The notes under the pieces were generated by a model. The model was not told the DNA's origin and made no database searches. It worked only from the letters and a program-made list of their open reading frames with translations. A program made the translations under genes and the position numbers. Positions 36,168 to 44,091 of a DNA stretch of 64,000 nucleotides are shown here, one piece after another (the first letter of the stretch is position 1; every line of letters begins with the position of its first letter). Origin of the DNA: Phaeobacter sp. CECT 5382. Lineage in GTDB: Bacteria; Pseudomonadota; Alphaproteobacteria; Rhodobacterales; Rhodobacteraceae. The stretch covers positions 1 through 64,000 of the forward strand of contig NZ_CYSG01000019.1 of assembly GCF_001457775.1 (NCBI RefSeq). Direction: 5' to 3'.

Positions 36168-37412
36168 ATGAAACTACTTTTTGTTCACCAGAATATGCCC
36201 GGCCAGTACCGCGAAATGCTGGTCTGGCTGAGCCAGTTTGGCGGCCAGGAGATCGTCTTTCTCACCCAGCGCCGGGATGTGCAGATCAAAGGGGTGAAGA
36301 CCCTCAGCTACCGCCCCCATCACAAGCCCGCAGCAGATGCCTATGGCCTGTCCAAGGATTGGGAGGCCGCCGCCGGCGCGGGCCTTGGGGCGGCCATGGC
36401 CATGCGACAGTTTGAAAAGGACCAGGGCTTTAAGCCCGATATCATCATTGGCCATACCGGCTGGGGCGAGCTGTTGTTCATGAAAGAGGTCTGGCCGGAT
36501 GTGCCGGTGATTGGCTTTTTTGAATATTTCTACCGCACCAGCGGTGGCCTGGTGGGCTTTGATCCCGAAAGCCCCGCCAATGATCAGGCCGGCTTTTTTG
36601 CCCAGGCCCGCAACACGGTGCCCTATGCCAGCATCGAAGTGGTGGATCAGGGCCATGTGCCCACCCTGTGGCAGCGCGACCGTTTTCCCAGCTCCTTCCA
36701 TGACCGCATGTATACCTGCCATGACGGCATTCGCTGTGACCGGCTGCTGCCGGATGAAAACGCCTCGGTCGGGCTGGGGCGGCTGGACCACCCTCTGACC
36801 CGCGACGACGAGGTGGTGACCTATATCGCCCGCAACATGGAGCGGGCGCGCGGCTTTCACATCATGATGCGCGCCCTGCCCCGGATCCAGGCCACCCGCC
36901 CCAAGGCCCGCGTGCTGATGATCGGCGGCAACGAGACCTCTTATGGTGCCGAGAGCAGCCACGCCAACGGGCTACGTGGTGAGATGGAAGCAGAGCTGGG
37001 CGATAGCGTCGACTGGAGCCGGGTGCATTTCCTCGGCAAGGTGCCCTATGACGATCTCTGCCGCATCATTCGCATCAGCCGCTGCCACATCTATCTGACC
37101 ATGCCCTTTGTGCTCAGCTGGTCCCTCTTGGAGGCGATGTCGATGCAGGCCACCGTGGTGGCGGCCGATGTCGCCCCGGTGCGCGAAGCCATAAGCCATA
37201 ATGAGACCGGTATGCTGGTGGATTTCTTTGACCCCGGCGCGCTGGCGGATCAGGTCACGGATGTGCTGGCCAATCCGGGCGCCTATGCCCATCTGGGCCC
37301 GGCGGCGCGGGCGCATGTCATGGCGCAGTATGATTTTCTCAGCCATTGCCTGCCCGAACATATCGCCCAGATCAATGCCTTGGTTCCAACCGCAAAACAG
37401 ATCCGCATGTAA
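36168..37412 (+). CDS. Glycosyltransferase, GT4/GT-B type
   Basis: The 414-residue protein has the two-domain GT-B look: an N-terminal segment MKLLFVHQNMPGQYREM and a C-terminal nucleotide-sugar-binding domain (VVTYIARNMERARGFHIMM, VHFLGKVPYDDLCRIIRIS, LSWSLLEAMSMQATVVAADV). The EAMSM segment corresponds to the E-x7-E region of GT4 enzymes. It most likely adds a sugar during polysaccharide assembly. It is divergent from rmlCBDA and followed by a parS-like palindrome. The ATG at 36168 is preferred over 36153 because of the conserved N-terminus; neither has a strong ribosome-binding site. Donor and acceptor are unknown, though rhamnose is plausible by context. Confidence 0.85.
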   Translation: MKLLFVHQNMPGQYREMLVWLSQFGGQEIVFLTQRRDVQIKGVKTLSYRPHHKPAADAYGLSKDWEAAAGAGLGAAMAMRQFEKDQGFKPDIIIGHTGWGELLFMKEVWPDVPVIGFFEYFYRTSGGLVGFDPESPANDQAGFFAQARNTVPYASIEVVDQGHVPTLWQRDRFPSSFHDRMYTCHDGIRCDRLLPDENASVGLGRLDHPLTRDDEVVTYIARNMERARGFHIMMRALPRIQATRPKARVLMIGGNETSYGAESSHANGLRGEMEAELGDSVDWSRVHFLGKVPYDDLCRIIRISRCHIYLTMPFVLSWSLLEAMSMQATVVAADVAPVREAISHNETGMLVDFFDPGALADQVTDVLANPGAYAHLGPAARAHVMAQYDFLSHCLPEHIAQINALVPTAKQIRM

Positions 37413-37425
37413 CGGGGCCACAGGG

Positions 37426-37455
37426 GCCAAATGTTTCGCGCGCGAAACATTTGGC
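37426..37455. other. parS-like 30-base perfect palindrome (left copy)
   Basis: The half-site GCCAAATGTTTCGCG is followed at once by its exact reverse complement. The core TGTTTCGCGCGCGAAACA resembles the bacterial parS consensus TGTTTCACGTGAAACA with a different centre. An identical copy lies at 41806-41835, so the pair brackets repA, parA and parB. This is a likely ParB-binding centromere. Confidence 0.75.
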
Positions 37456-37504
37456 ACAAAATCAGAGTCGAAACAAATCGCATTAGAGCCTGTTCAGGCG
37501 GGTC

Positions 37505-38527
37505 TCATTCAAGGCCGCGCTTCTTGACCCAGCCCAGGAAAGCCGCATCGGCCTGCCGCAGGCGCGGACGCCCCGTGCGCGCCCACATCGCCTGCCATTC
37601 GGCTTCCAGTGCATAAACATCTGCCCCCGGCATCAGATCACGGGCGCGCTCCAATGTGGTGGCTTTCAGCACCGGAGTGGCGGCGCCAGCCCCCCCACTG
37701 CCCGGTTCTGTCACCGCATGTTTCTGGGAAAACCGGATCAGGTCTCCGGGCAGCTCTTCCATGGCGTAATCCGGCAGGGGCTGGGCTGCGATCATGTCGC
37801 GCACCATCTTGCGAAACACCCGCCGCGGGCTGGCGGATCCGGATTTTTTCAGCAGGGTTTCCACCGAAATGGTCCAGGCCTGCTGGCGACCGCAGTGTTT
37901 GCGGGTCAGCTCGTAGATGCGGCGCTCCAGCGGTTTGCGCAGGCGGAAATAGTCGCGGCTGAGGGTCAGCACCGATTTCGACATCACCGCGCGAAACAAC
38001 CAGTCCGACAGCGTCACCGCGACACTGACCATACGACCACCACGTGCCTTGCGCACGATCTCCCAGCGCTCGATCAGACCAAAGCCCGAGGTGACCTCCT
38101 CGCCGCCGGTGACGATATTGGTGGTGATGCGGGTGCCGGCGAGGCGCTCAAAACTTTCGCGCAAACGGCGATAGGCATCGCCAGAGGTTTCGCGATTGGT
38201 GGCCAGCAACAGATCATGCGCTTTCAGGTGCAGGGTGCGGCTGACCTGCCGCCCGGCATTCAATGCTGCCATCAGCTGGCTGACGCAAAAGATCAGGATG
38301 TCCTTGTCGTGGATCGTCGCCAATCCTTTAACGCTGGGCACCACGGTGATCTCGGCGCCATTGTGCTGATAGTTCAGAATGCGCCGGTCAGGCCGGGTCG
38401 CCAGCGAGAACAGCGGATGCTCCATCGAGGCCAGATCGTTCTTGGGAATGGCGTCAAAGATATCGCAGAGAAAAAAATCTCCCTGCCCTTCGGCCGGATA
38501 GGCTCCGCCTGTTACTGCTGCGCTCAT
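37505..38527 (-). CDS. repA: Plasmid replication initiator RepA (RPA family)
   Basis: The 340-residue protein matches the replication initiator family used by Rhodobacterales RepA-type plasmids. Recognisable parts are DIFDAIPKNDLASMEHPLFSL at the start, then NTNREISGDAYRRLRESFERL-like and the winged-helix regions (LSRDYFRLRKPLERRIYELTRKHCG, then WTISVETLLKKSGS). Family members bind iterons to start replication. It is divergent from parA, which is the known arrangement of RepA-type replicons in roseobacters. The ATG at 38527 was chosen; a GTG one codon upstream is possible. The adjoining 490 bases hold the putative origin. Confidence 0.92.
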   Translation of the reverse strand: MSAAVTGGAYPAEGQGDFFLCDIFDAIPKNDLASMEHPLFSLATRPDRRILNYQHNGAEITVVPSVKGLATIHDKDILIFCVSQLMAALNAGRQVSRTLHLKAHDLLLATNRETSGDAYRRLRESFERLAGTRITTNIVTGGEEVTSGFGLIERWEIVRKARGGRMVSVAVTLSDWLFRAVMSKSVLTLSRDYFRLRKPLERRIYELTRKHCGRQQAWTISVETLLKKSGSASPRRVFRKMVRDMIAAQPLPDYAMEELPGDLIRFSQKHAVTEPGSGGAGAATPVLKATTLERARDLMPGADVYALEAEWQAMWARTGRPRLRQADAAFLGWVKKRGLE

Positions 38528-39018
38528 CACTGTTCTGCCCGCTCTGCCTGTCCCCTGATTTGCCCTGATTGATCGGGTCTTTTCGGGGTGACTCGTTTTT
38601 CGTGGTTTTGATTACGCCCACCCTAGAGTTATCCACAAGCATTCTCAACGGGGTTCCGGAATCGCTGCTTCGGGGGTTTGGAGTCATTTCAACGGGGTTT
38701 CAGAGTCACCAGTGCTGAAAATATACCCTCCAAAGCCTTTTAAAAAAGGGGTTTGCAAGCACAGCCTTGTCCCCTTAACTTATATATAACTCATAAATAA
38801 CAGAGCAGAAAAATTTCAACTGCCCCAAAGCCCCTGTTTTCCCCCTCTGCAAAAGCCTGATTTGCTTAGAAAAAGGAAAAGAGATGCGTGCATTCTTCCC
38901 ATGTGCTGCCTTTTCTGATATCAGCCAATAAAGGCAATACATCGACGGTGTTGAGCCCAAAATCACAGGACCTCCTCAAGACCTGGGCAATCCAGGCCGC
39001 ACAGATGGGCAGAGCATC
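38528..39018. other. putative replication origin between repA and parA
   Basis: This 491-base gap holds several imperfect repeats with GGGGTT cores at 38650, 38673, 38694 and 38748 (the first three spaced 23 and 21 bases; two read CAACGGGGTT), plus a related GGGGTGACTC at 38585. It also holds a perfect DnaA box at 38629 and an AT-rich stretch at 38774-38800. No gene is seen. Iterons, DnaA box and a melting region next to repA are what an iteron-type origin needs. Confidence 0.7.
38629..38637 (+). other. DnaA box
   Basis: TTATCCACA matches the DnaA consensus exactly and lies among the iteron-like repeats. Confidence 0.75.
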
Positions 39019-40446
39019 ATGGCAAAAGATATCCACAAGGCAGGGGCAGGCCTGCCCCCCTATTTCAACATTGATCCCGATGTGGCCCTGGCTGAACTGG
39101 ATGACCCCACCAGCACCACGGGCTTTGCCGCAATCGCCGAAGGCTGTGCCCGGGGCCGAGAGGATCTCTCCAGCCGCGGCATGAACGAAGAGGGCCGCAA
39201 AGAGCTGCGCCTGTTTTCCACCTGGGAAATCACCCGTTATCTGATCCCGGTCGCTCAGGCGCATTTTCGCCGCGTGCTGAAGGCCAACCCGGAGCTGCCA
39301 CAGGGACGGTCAGAAACCGAAGGGGGCGCCAAATGGTTCACCCTCGACGAGGTGCTGGTGCTGCGCGCACATTTTGGCGCGCAGGGCTCCAAGGCCAAGG
39401 ACTACACCCCCTACCGCCCCAAGGGCCTGCCAGCCAAGCTGGTCTCTGTGGCCAATTTCAAAGGCGGCGTTGGCAAGACCTCAACGGCGGCGCATCTGGC
39501 GATGTCGGCAGCACTGGATGGCTACAAGGTGCTGGTGATTGATCTGGACAGCCAGGGGTCGATGACCTCGATCTTTGGCGGCAAGGTGGAGGATGAGTGG
39601 CAAACCGCCTTTCCGCTGCTGGCGCGCCACTACGGCGAACATCTGCGCGCCGACAACCAGCGCCGCCTGGATCGCGGCGAGGCCCCTCAGCCGCTCGAAG
39701 AAGCGCTCACAGCCGCCATGGAGATGACGTCTAGGGATGTCATTCAGGGCACTCACTGGCCCAATATCGATCTCATCGGCGCGCAGCTCAATCTGTACTG
39801 GGCCGAATTCCAGATCCCGGTCTGGCGGATGGCGGCGCGCAGCTGGAAGCTGTGGGATGCGCTCACCGACCGGCTGGAGGCAGACGGGGTGCTGGATGAC
39901 TATGACATCGTGTTCATCGACACGCCCCCCGCACTTGGCTACCTCACCATCAACGGGCTGGCGGCCTCGGATATCCTGCTGGTGCCGATGGGGGCCTCGT
40001 TCCTGGAGTTCGACAGCACCGGGCGTTTCTTTGACATGCTGCATTCCACCTTTGCCTCGATCGAGGAGGGCGAGAACCTGGCAGCGCGCGCGCTGGGGCG
40101 GCCCGAGATGGGGTTTGAATGGGATGCGGTGCGCGCGGTGATCACCCGCTACGACGGCGCCCAGCAGGGTGAGCTGGCCGGTCTGATGCAGGCCTATATG
40201 GGGCCGGTGCTCAGCCCGCATAAACAGGACTACACCGCCCTGATCGGTCAGGCCGGCGAGCAGGTCTCAGGCATCTACGAGGCGGATTACCGCGACTTTA
40301 ATCGCGAGACCTATGCGCGCGGGCGCGAAACATTTGATGCCACCTATGCGGCCTTCAAGCGGCTGCTGCTGGGGGTCTGGCGCCGGGCCGAGCTGGCCCA
40401 GCAGGCCGAAGCAGCTGAACAGCAAGACGCGCGTACGGAGGCTTAA
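39019..40446 (+). CDS. parA: Plasmid partition ATPase ParA
   Basis: The 475-residue protein has a long N-terminal region with a helix-turn-helix-like part (LFSTWEITRYLIPVAQAHFRRVLK, about residues 70-93) and a deviant Walker A motif FKGGVGKTSTAAH near residue 148. The Walker B-type segments are VLVIDLDSQGSMTSIF and VFIDTPPALGYLTI. It segregates the replicon by interacting with ParB. It is longer than chromosomal ParA, as plasmid type Ia proteins are. It is divergent from repA and upstream of parB, with a gap of 77 bases. The last part contains a partial match to the palindrome half-site (40323-40336). Confidence 0.92.
   Translation: MAKDIHKAGAGLPPYFNIDPDVALAELDDPTSTTGFAAIAEGCARGREDLSSRGMNEEGRKELRLFSTWEITRYLIPVAQAHFRRVLKANPELPQGRSETEGGAKWFTLDEVLVLRAHFGAQGSKAKDYTPYRPKGLPAKLVSVANFKGGVGKTSTAAHLAMSAALDGYKVLVIDLDSQGSMTSIFGGKVEDEWQTAFPLLARHYGEHLRADNQRRLDRGEAPQPLEEALTAAMEMTSRDVIQGTHWPNIDLIGAQLNLYWAEFQIPVWRMAARSWKLWDALTDRLEADGVLDDYDIVFIDTPPALGYLTINGLAASDILLVPMGASFLEFDSTGRFFDMLHSTFASIEEGENLAARALGRPEMGFEWDAVRAVITRYDGAQQGELAGLMQAYMGPVLSPHKQDYTALIGQAGEQVSGIYEADYRDFNRETYARGRETFDATYAAFKRLLLGVWRRAELAQQAEAAEQQDARTEA
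40323..40336 (+). other. half-site of the parS-like palindrome inside parA
   Basis: GCGCGAAACATTTG is identical to 14 bases of one arm and centre of the 30-base palindromes. It lies in the 3' part of parA and could be chance or a weak ParB contact. Confidence 0.4.
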
Positions 40447-40523
40447 GGCCTTCACAGGATCAAGGGCGCAGGATCACGCGCCACGATGACAGATCAAGAC
40501 GAGATCACGAGGAGATTTGGCAG

Positions 40524-41633
40524 ATGGCAAAACGCAAACGGCTTTCCCCCGCCCAAAGTGGCTATCTTTCGGGGGCGCCCGAAGGCAAATCCGCCCTGGC
40601 CGGACCCTTGGCAGCCCCGGTACAGACCACAGCGCCTATTGCACAGGTCGCTTCCGAGGCTTCGAGCCATGCAGCCTTGCAGGAATTGTCCGAGGTGCTG
40701 CAGACCGCCCGCGCCAGGGGGCTGATGATCGAAGAGATCGCGCTGGACGCCATCGACGAGACCCATCTGGTGCGCGACCGCATCACCCAGGACGAAGACG
40801 AGATGGCAGCGCTCATGTCCTCGATCCGCAGCCGCGGCCAGCAGACCCCGATCGAGGTGGTGCCGCTGCAGGGGCGACTGGATGGAAAAACCTGGGGGCT
40901 GATCTCGGGCTGGCGGAGATTATCTGCGCTGCGCAGGCTCTATACCGAGGATTCAGGGCCTGAATTCGCCACAGTCAAAGCCCTGGTGATCCGCCCTGAA
41001 AGCGCTGAAGCTGCCTATGTGGCCATGGTCGAAGAGAATGAAATCCGGGTCAATCTTTCGCATTATGAACGGGCCCGCATCGCGGTGCGCGCCCTCAAAG
41101 AGGGGGTTTTTCCGACGCAGAAAAAAGCGCTGCAGGGATTGTTTGCCAATGCGCCCCGCGCCAAACGTTCCAAGATCGGCAGCTTTGTCACCCTGGTCGA
41201 GGCGCTGGATGCCGTGCTGTATTTCCCGGCGGCCATCAGCGAAAAGCTGGGCCTCGCCCTGGTGCGCCAGATGACCGAGGACGCGGAGTTTGCGGAGCGC
41301 TTGATAATCAGCCTGCAAGAGAATGCACGCAGCACTGCTGCCGAAGAACTGTTTCTGCTCAACACGGCTCTGGAGGCATTAGAGCCGCCTCATCAATCTC
41401 CTGATAATGCGCCTCTGACAGGCAATGTAGAGCCTGAAATCCCCCTCCCCGCCGGGCCACGCCTGAGACCTGTTTCGGGGGCTGAGAATGCCGCAGGAGA
41501 ACGGGTATCGATGCAGGTTGCGGCTGGGCTGCGGCTTGGCTTTACGCCGGATGCGCAGCGGATCGAGCTGAGCGGGACAGCAGTGGATGCAGCGCTGCTT
41601 GAGGATCTCAAGCGCTGGCTGAAGCAGCGCTGA
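40524..41633 (+). CDS. parB: Plasmid partition protein ParB
   Basis: The 369-residue protein contains a ParB/Srx-like nuclease fold region around residues 70-165 (RDRITQDEDEMAALMSSIRSRGQQTPIEVV, then GLISGWRRLSALRRLY) and a helix-turn-helix region (ENEIRVNLSHYERARIAVRAL). It should bind the parS-like palindromes at either end of the replication module. A GAGGAG ribosome-binding site lies nine bases before the ATG. It follows parA and ends before a T-rich terminator. Confidence 0.92.
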   Translation: MAKRKRLSPAQSGYLSGAPEGKSALAGPLAAPVQTTAPIAQVASEASSHAALQELSEVLQTARARGLMIEEIALDAIDETHLVRDRITQDEDEMAALMSSIRSRGQQTPIEVVPLQGRLDGKTWGLISGWRRLSALRRLYTEDSGPEFATVKALVIRPESAEAAYVAMVEENEIRVNLSHYERARIAVRALKEGVFPTQKKALQGLFANAPRAKRSKIGSFVTLVEALDAVLYFPAAISEKLGLALVRQMTEDAEFAERLIISLQENARSTAAEELFLLNTALEALEPPHQSPDNAPLTGNVEPEIPLPAGPRLRPVSGAENAAGERVSMQVAAGLRLGFTPDAQRIELSGTAVDAALLEDLKRWLKQR

Positions 41634-41670
41634 AGGCGGGGCGAGCTGAAGTGAGGCTGAACGTATTGAA

Positions 41671-41700
41671 GAGAGGGAGGGCAGGGGCTCTCCCTTTTTT
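41671..41700 (+). terminator. intrinsic terminator after parB
   Basis: A stem with AGGGAG (41674-41679) and CTCCCT (41690-41695) is followed by a run of T, 40 bases after the parB stop. Confidence 0.7.
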
Positions 41701-41805
41701 GTTTGTGCCTTGCCTTTCGTTTGTTGTGTATTCTGTCTCTAATCCTTGGGTTTGAGACCCTTGGCCGGATGATCTGCTGCTGTTCTGAAAGGGGGTGACA
41801 AGCGT

Positions 41806-41835
41806 GCCAAATGTTTCGCGCGCGAAACATTTGGC
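41806..41835. other. parS-like 30-base perfect palindrome (right copy)
   Basis: This is identical to the palindrome at 37426-37455, 4380 bases away. It lies 170 bases beyond parB in a gene-free stretch that runs from 41634 to 42120. The rest of that stretch holds the parB terminator, a 13-base tandem repeat and otherwise nothing I can identify. Confidence 0.75.
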
Positions 41836-42056
41836 GTGATTTTACGTGACTTTTACGCGGCAACGGCAGCTCGGTTTTGCGCATGTTTTTGCGCATGACT
41901 GTGGCATAGATCCGCCAGTTGTGAGCTTCATGCTGTGGGGAAACAGTGGAACGCCGCGGGTAAAGGGTTTGACACGCGCCAGCATTTATGAGTTTTGCGC
42001 CCAGACAGAATGCTGAGCCTGCTGTCTCTGCAGGTTCTTTTACAGCCCCTTGTGAA

Positions 42057-42095
42057 ATCCTCCGGGAAGATCCTCCGGGAAAATCCTCAGGGGAT
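42057..42095. repeat. three 13-base tandem repeats upstream of a glycosyltransferase gene
   Basis: ATCCTCCGGGAAG, ATCCTCCGGGAAA and a third copy with two changes follow one another. The 13-base period does not keep a reading frame, which supports the view that translation begins after it at GTG 42121. Confidence 0.85.
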
Positions 42096-42120
42096 TTTGC
42101 GCTATCAGGAGAAGCCCCGC

Positions 42121-43155
42121 GTGAACCCGGATACCGGTCTCGATACAGAACTTGCGCTACCACTGGCTGATGCCTCTGCTGCTGCGGTGGCTGCCTGCCG
42201 TCTGGTGGCGGTGGTGGTGACCTTCAACCGGCTGGACAAGCTGAAGGCGACGCTGGCGCGTCTGCTGGAAAGCCCGGAGGCAGAGCTGGCGGCGGTGGTG
42301 GTGGTCGATAATGCTTCAACCGATGAGACTGCCGACTGGCTGGCCGGGCAGCAGGATGCGCGGCTGGATATCGTCACCAGCCCGGTCAATCGCGGTGGCG
42401 CTGGTGGCTTTGAGATGGGGATGCGGCGCGCGGTCGAAGCCCATGACCCGGATTGGCTGGTGGTGATGGATGATGACGCCCGCCCGGCGCCGGGGGCTTT
42501 TGCGGCCTTTCATGCCCAGCCGCGGCCGCTGGATACGGCGCTGGCGGCTGCGGTCTATTTCCCGGATGGCGGCATCTGCGAGATGAACCGGCCCTCGGTC
42601 AATCCGTTCTGGAACCCACGGGTGTTTCTGCGCACCCTGTTCAAGGCGCGCAATGGCTATCACATCCCCTATGACAGCTACGAGGCCACGACGCCGATGG
42701 CGATCGATCTCACCTCCTTTGTGGGTCTGTTCCTGTCGCGACGGATGATCGAAGAGGCGGGCTACCCGGACCCGGGCCTGTTTCTTTATGGCGATGACGT
42801 GATTTACACCCTGCGGCTGCGGCGCCAAGGGGAGAGGATCCTGTTTGACCCCGCTCTGCGGTTTGAGCACGACTGTTCGACTTTTCAAAATGATCATCAC
42901 CGGGTGTTTCACCCGCTGTGGAAGGTCTATTACGCCTATCGCAACGGGCTGATGATGTATCGCGCGGCGGCGGGGCTTTTGTTCTGGCCCCTGCTGCTGG
43001 TGGTGGTGCTGAAATGGAGTTTCACGGCGCGACGCTATGGGGCAGAGCGTCAGTCCTATCGGCGGCTTTTGCGGCATGCTGTCTGGGATGCGCTGCGCGG
43101 CGATACCAGACGGACCCATGCACAGGTGATGGCCCTGGCCCAGGTGAAAGACTGA
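42121..43155 (+). CDS. Glycosyltransferase family 2 (GlfT/rhamnosyltransferase-like)
   Basis: The 344-residue enzyme has the GT-A start LVAVVVTFNRLDKLKATLARL, the GT2 VVVDNASTDET motif, a DDD-type metal site VVMDDDARPAPG and the acceptor region LFLYGDDVIYTLRLRRQG. The RGGAGGFEMGM segment is shared with galactofuranosyl- and rhamnosyltransferases, such as GlfT1 and WbbL-like proteins. A GTG start at 42121 has AGGAG nine bases upstream; an earlier in-frame start would translate the 13-base repeats. It precedes the convergent kpsM-type gene. The sugar is not certain but Galf or Rha fits the locus. Confidence 0.87.
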   Translation: MNPDTGLDTELALPLADASAAAVAACRLVAVVVTFNRLDKLKATLARLLESPEAELAAVVVVDNASTDETADWLAGQQDARLDIVTSPVNRGGAGGFEMGMRRAVEAHDPDWLVVMDDDARPAPGAFAAFHAQPRPLDTALAAAVYFPDGGICEMNRPSVNPFWNPRVFLRTLFKARNGYHIPYDSYEATTPMAIDLTSFVGLFLSRRMIEEAGYPDPGLFLYGDDVIYTLRLRRQGERILFDPALRFEHDCSTFQNDHHRVFHPLWKVYYAYRNGLMMYRAAAGLLFWPLLLVVVLKWSFTARRYGAERQSYRRLLRHAVWDALRGDTRRTHAQVMALAQVKD

Positions 43156-43174
43156 GCCGGGAGCAGACTGGGGG

Positions 43175-43984
43175 TCAGCGATTCAGAATGGTTCGGTGAA
43201 AACGTCCCATCAGGATCAATCCCAGTGTCAGCAGGCTCAGCGAAACAATCAGCACATAGGTGACATCGACATAGGAGGCGGTATAGGTCGGGTAGAACCC
43301 GGTGCGCATCATCCCCACGATATGGACCAGCGGATTGTACCAGAGCAGACCCTGAGCAAAGGGTGGCATTGAATCATACAGAAAAAAGATGCCCGAGGCG
43401 AGAAAGAGCGGTCGGGTGATGACAGACCAGATGATGCTCCAGAGCGGGAAAAGCCCGGACAGGACGCAATTCAGTGTCCCCACGCCCAGCCCCAGCAGCA
43501 TGGCAAGCCCCGTGGCCAGAACGGCGGGAGCCATGTCGATAGTGGTGCGGTTGTCGATGGCGATCAGGATGCCGCCGATCAGCAGGATGGTGACCAAGAT
43601 GCCAGTGAGACTGTTGAGCGCAAAGCGGGCAAGTATGGCGTCCAGCCAGGTCACGGCGGGGGATTTCAGCAGCGGCTTTGAAAACCCGATCGCACGGGCG
43701 GTTGTGTTGGAAATGCTCTGATAGATATCAAAGGGCATGTAGCCGGTGGCATAGAACAGCAGAAAAATGGTGCCGAGCTCCGGCGTTCGTATAACGAGCG
43801 AGAAGCCGATACTGAGAAACAGGATGGCGGCAAGGGGCTCCAGAATGCTCCAGAAAAACCCTCCGGGGGTCCGGCCGTAGCGAGTCGACATCTCGCGCAG
43901 GATCAGCGCGGAGACGGTGCGCAGCGTAGCGAAACGCCGGGTATGATTGCCGCGGGGCCGACCGGTTGGAAGAGCTGTCGTCAT
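43175..43984 (-). CDS. kpsM: Polysaccharide ABC transporter permease (KpsM/Wzm type)
   Basis: The 269-residue membrane protein has six hydrophobic segments and the ABC-2 permease features of capsule exporters (ILREMSTRYGRTPGGFFWSILEP near the start, LFLASGIFFLYDSMPPFAQGLLWYNPLVHIVGMMRTGFY near the end). With the ATPase at 45464 it would move a finished lipid-linked glycan across the inner membrane. The start at 43984 avoids a 24-codon leader that is not hydrophobic. It is divergent from the kpsE/kpsT pair. Confidence 0.9.
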   Translation of the reverse strand: MTTALPTGRPRGNHTRRFATLRTVSALILREMSTRYGRTPGGFFWSILEPLAAILFLSIGFSLVIRTPELGTIFLLFYATGYMPFDIYQSISNTTARAIGFSKPLLKSPAVTWLDAILARFALNSLTGILVTILLIGGILIAIDNRTTIDMAPAVLATGLAMLLGLGVGTLNCVLSGLFPLWSIIWSVITRPLFLASGIFFLYDSMPPFAQGLLWYNPLVHIVGMMRTGFYPTYTASYVDVTYVLIVSLSLLTLGLILMGRFHRTILNR

Positions 43985-44091
43985 AATGTCCGACCGTGCT
44001 TGTATGATTGTGAGTTGAGCGTTTAGAAGCGATACTATGGAAGAAACAAAAGACAATTACAAACAGCAACAGAGCGGGACAGGCTGAAGTC

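Noticed and set aside
42083-42120. Upstream in-frame start for the glycosyltransferase at 42121
   Set aside because: Translation from 41995 would pass through 13-base repeats and give a leader without conservation; a good ribosome-binding site precedes GTG 42121.
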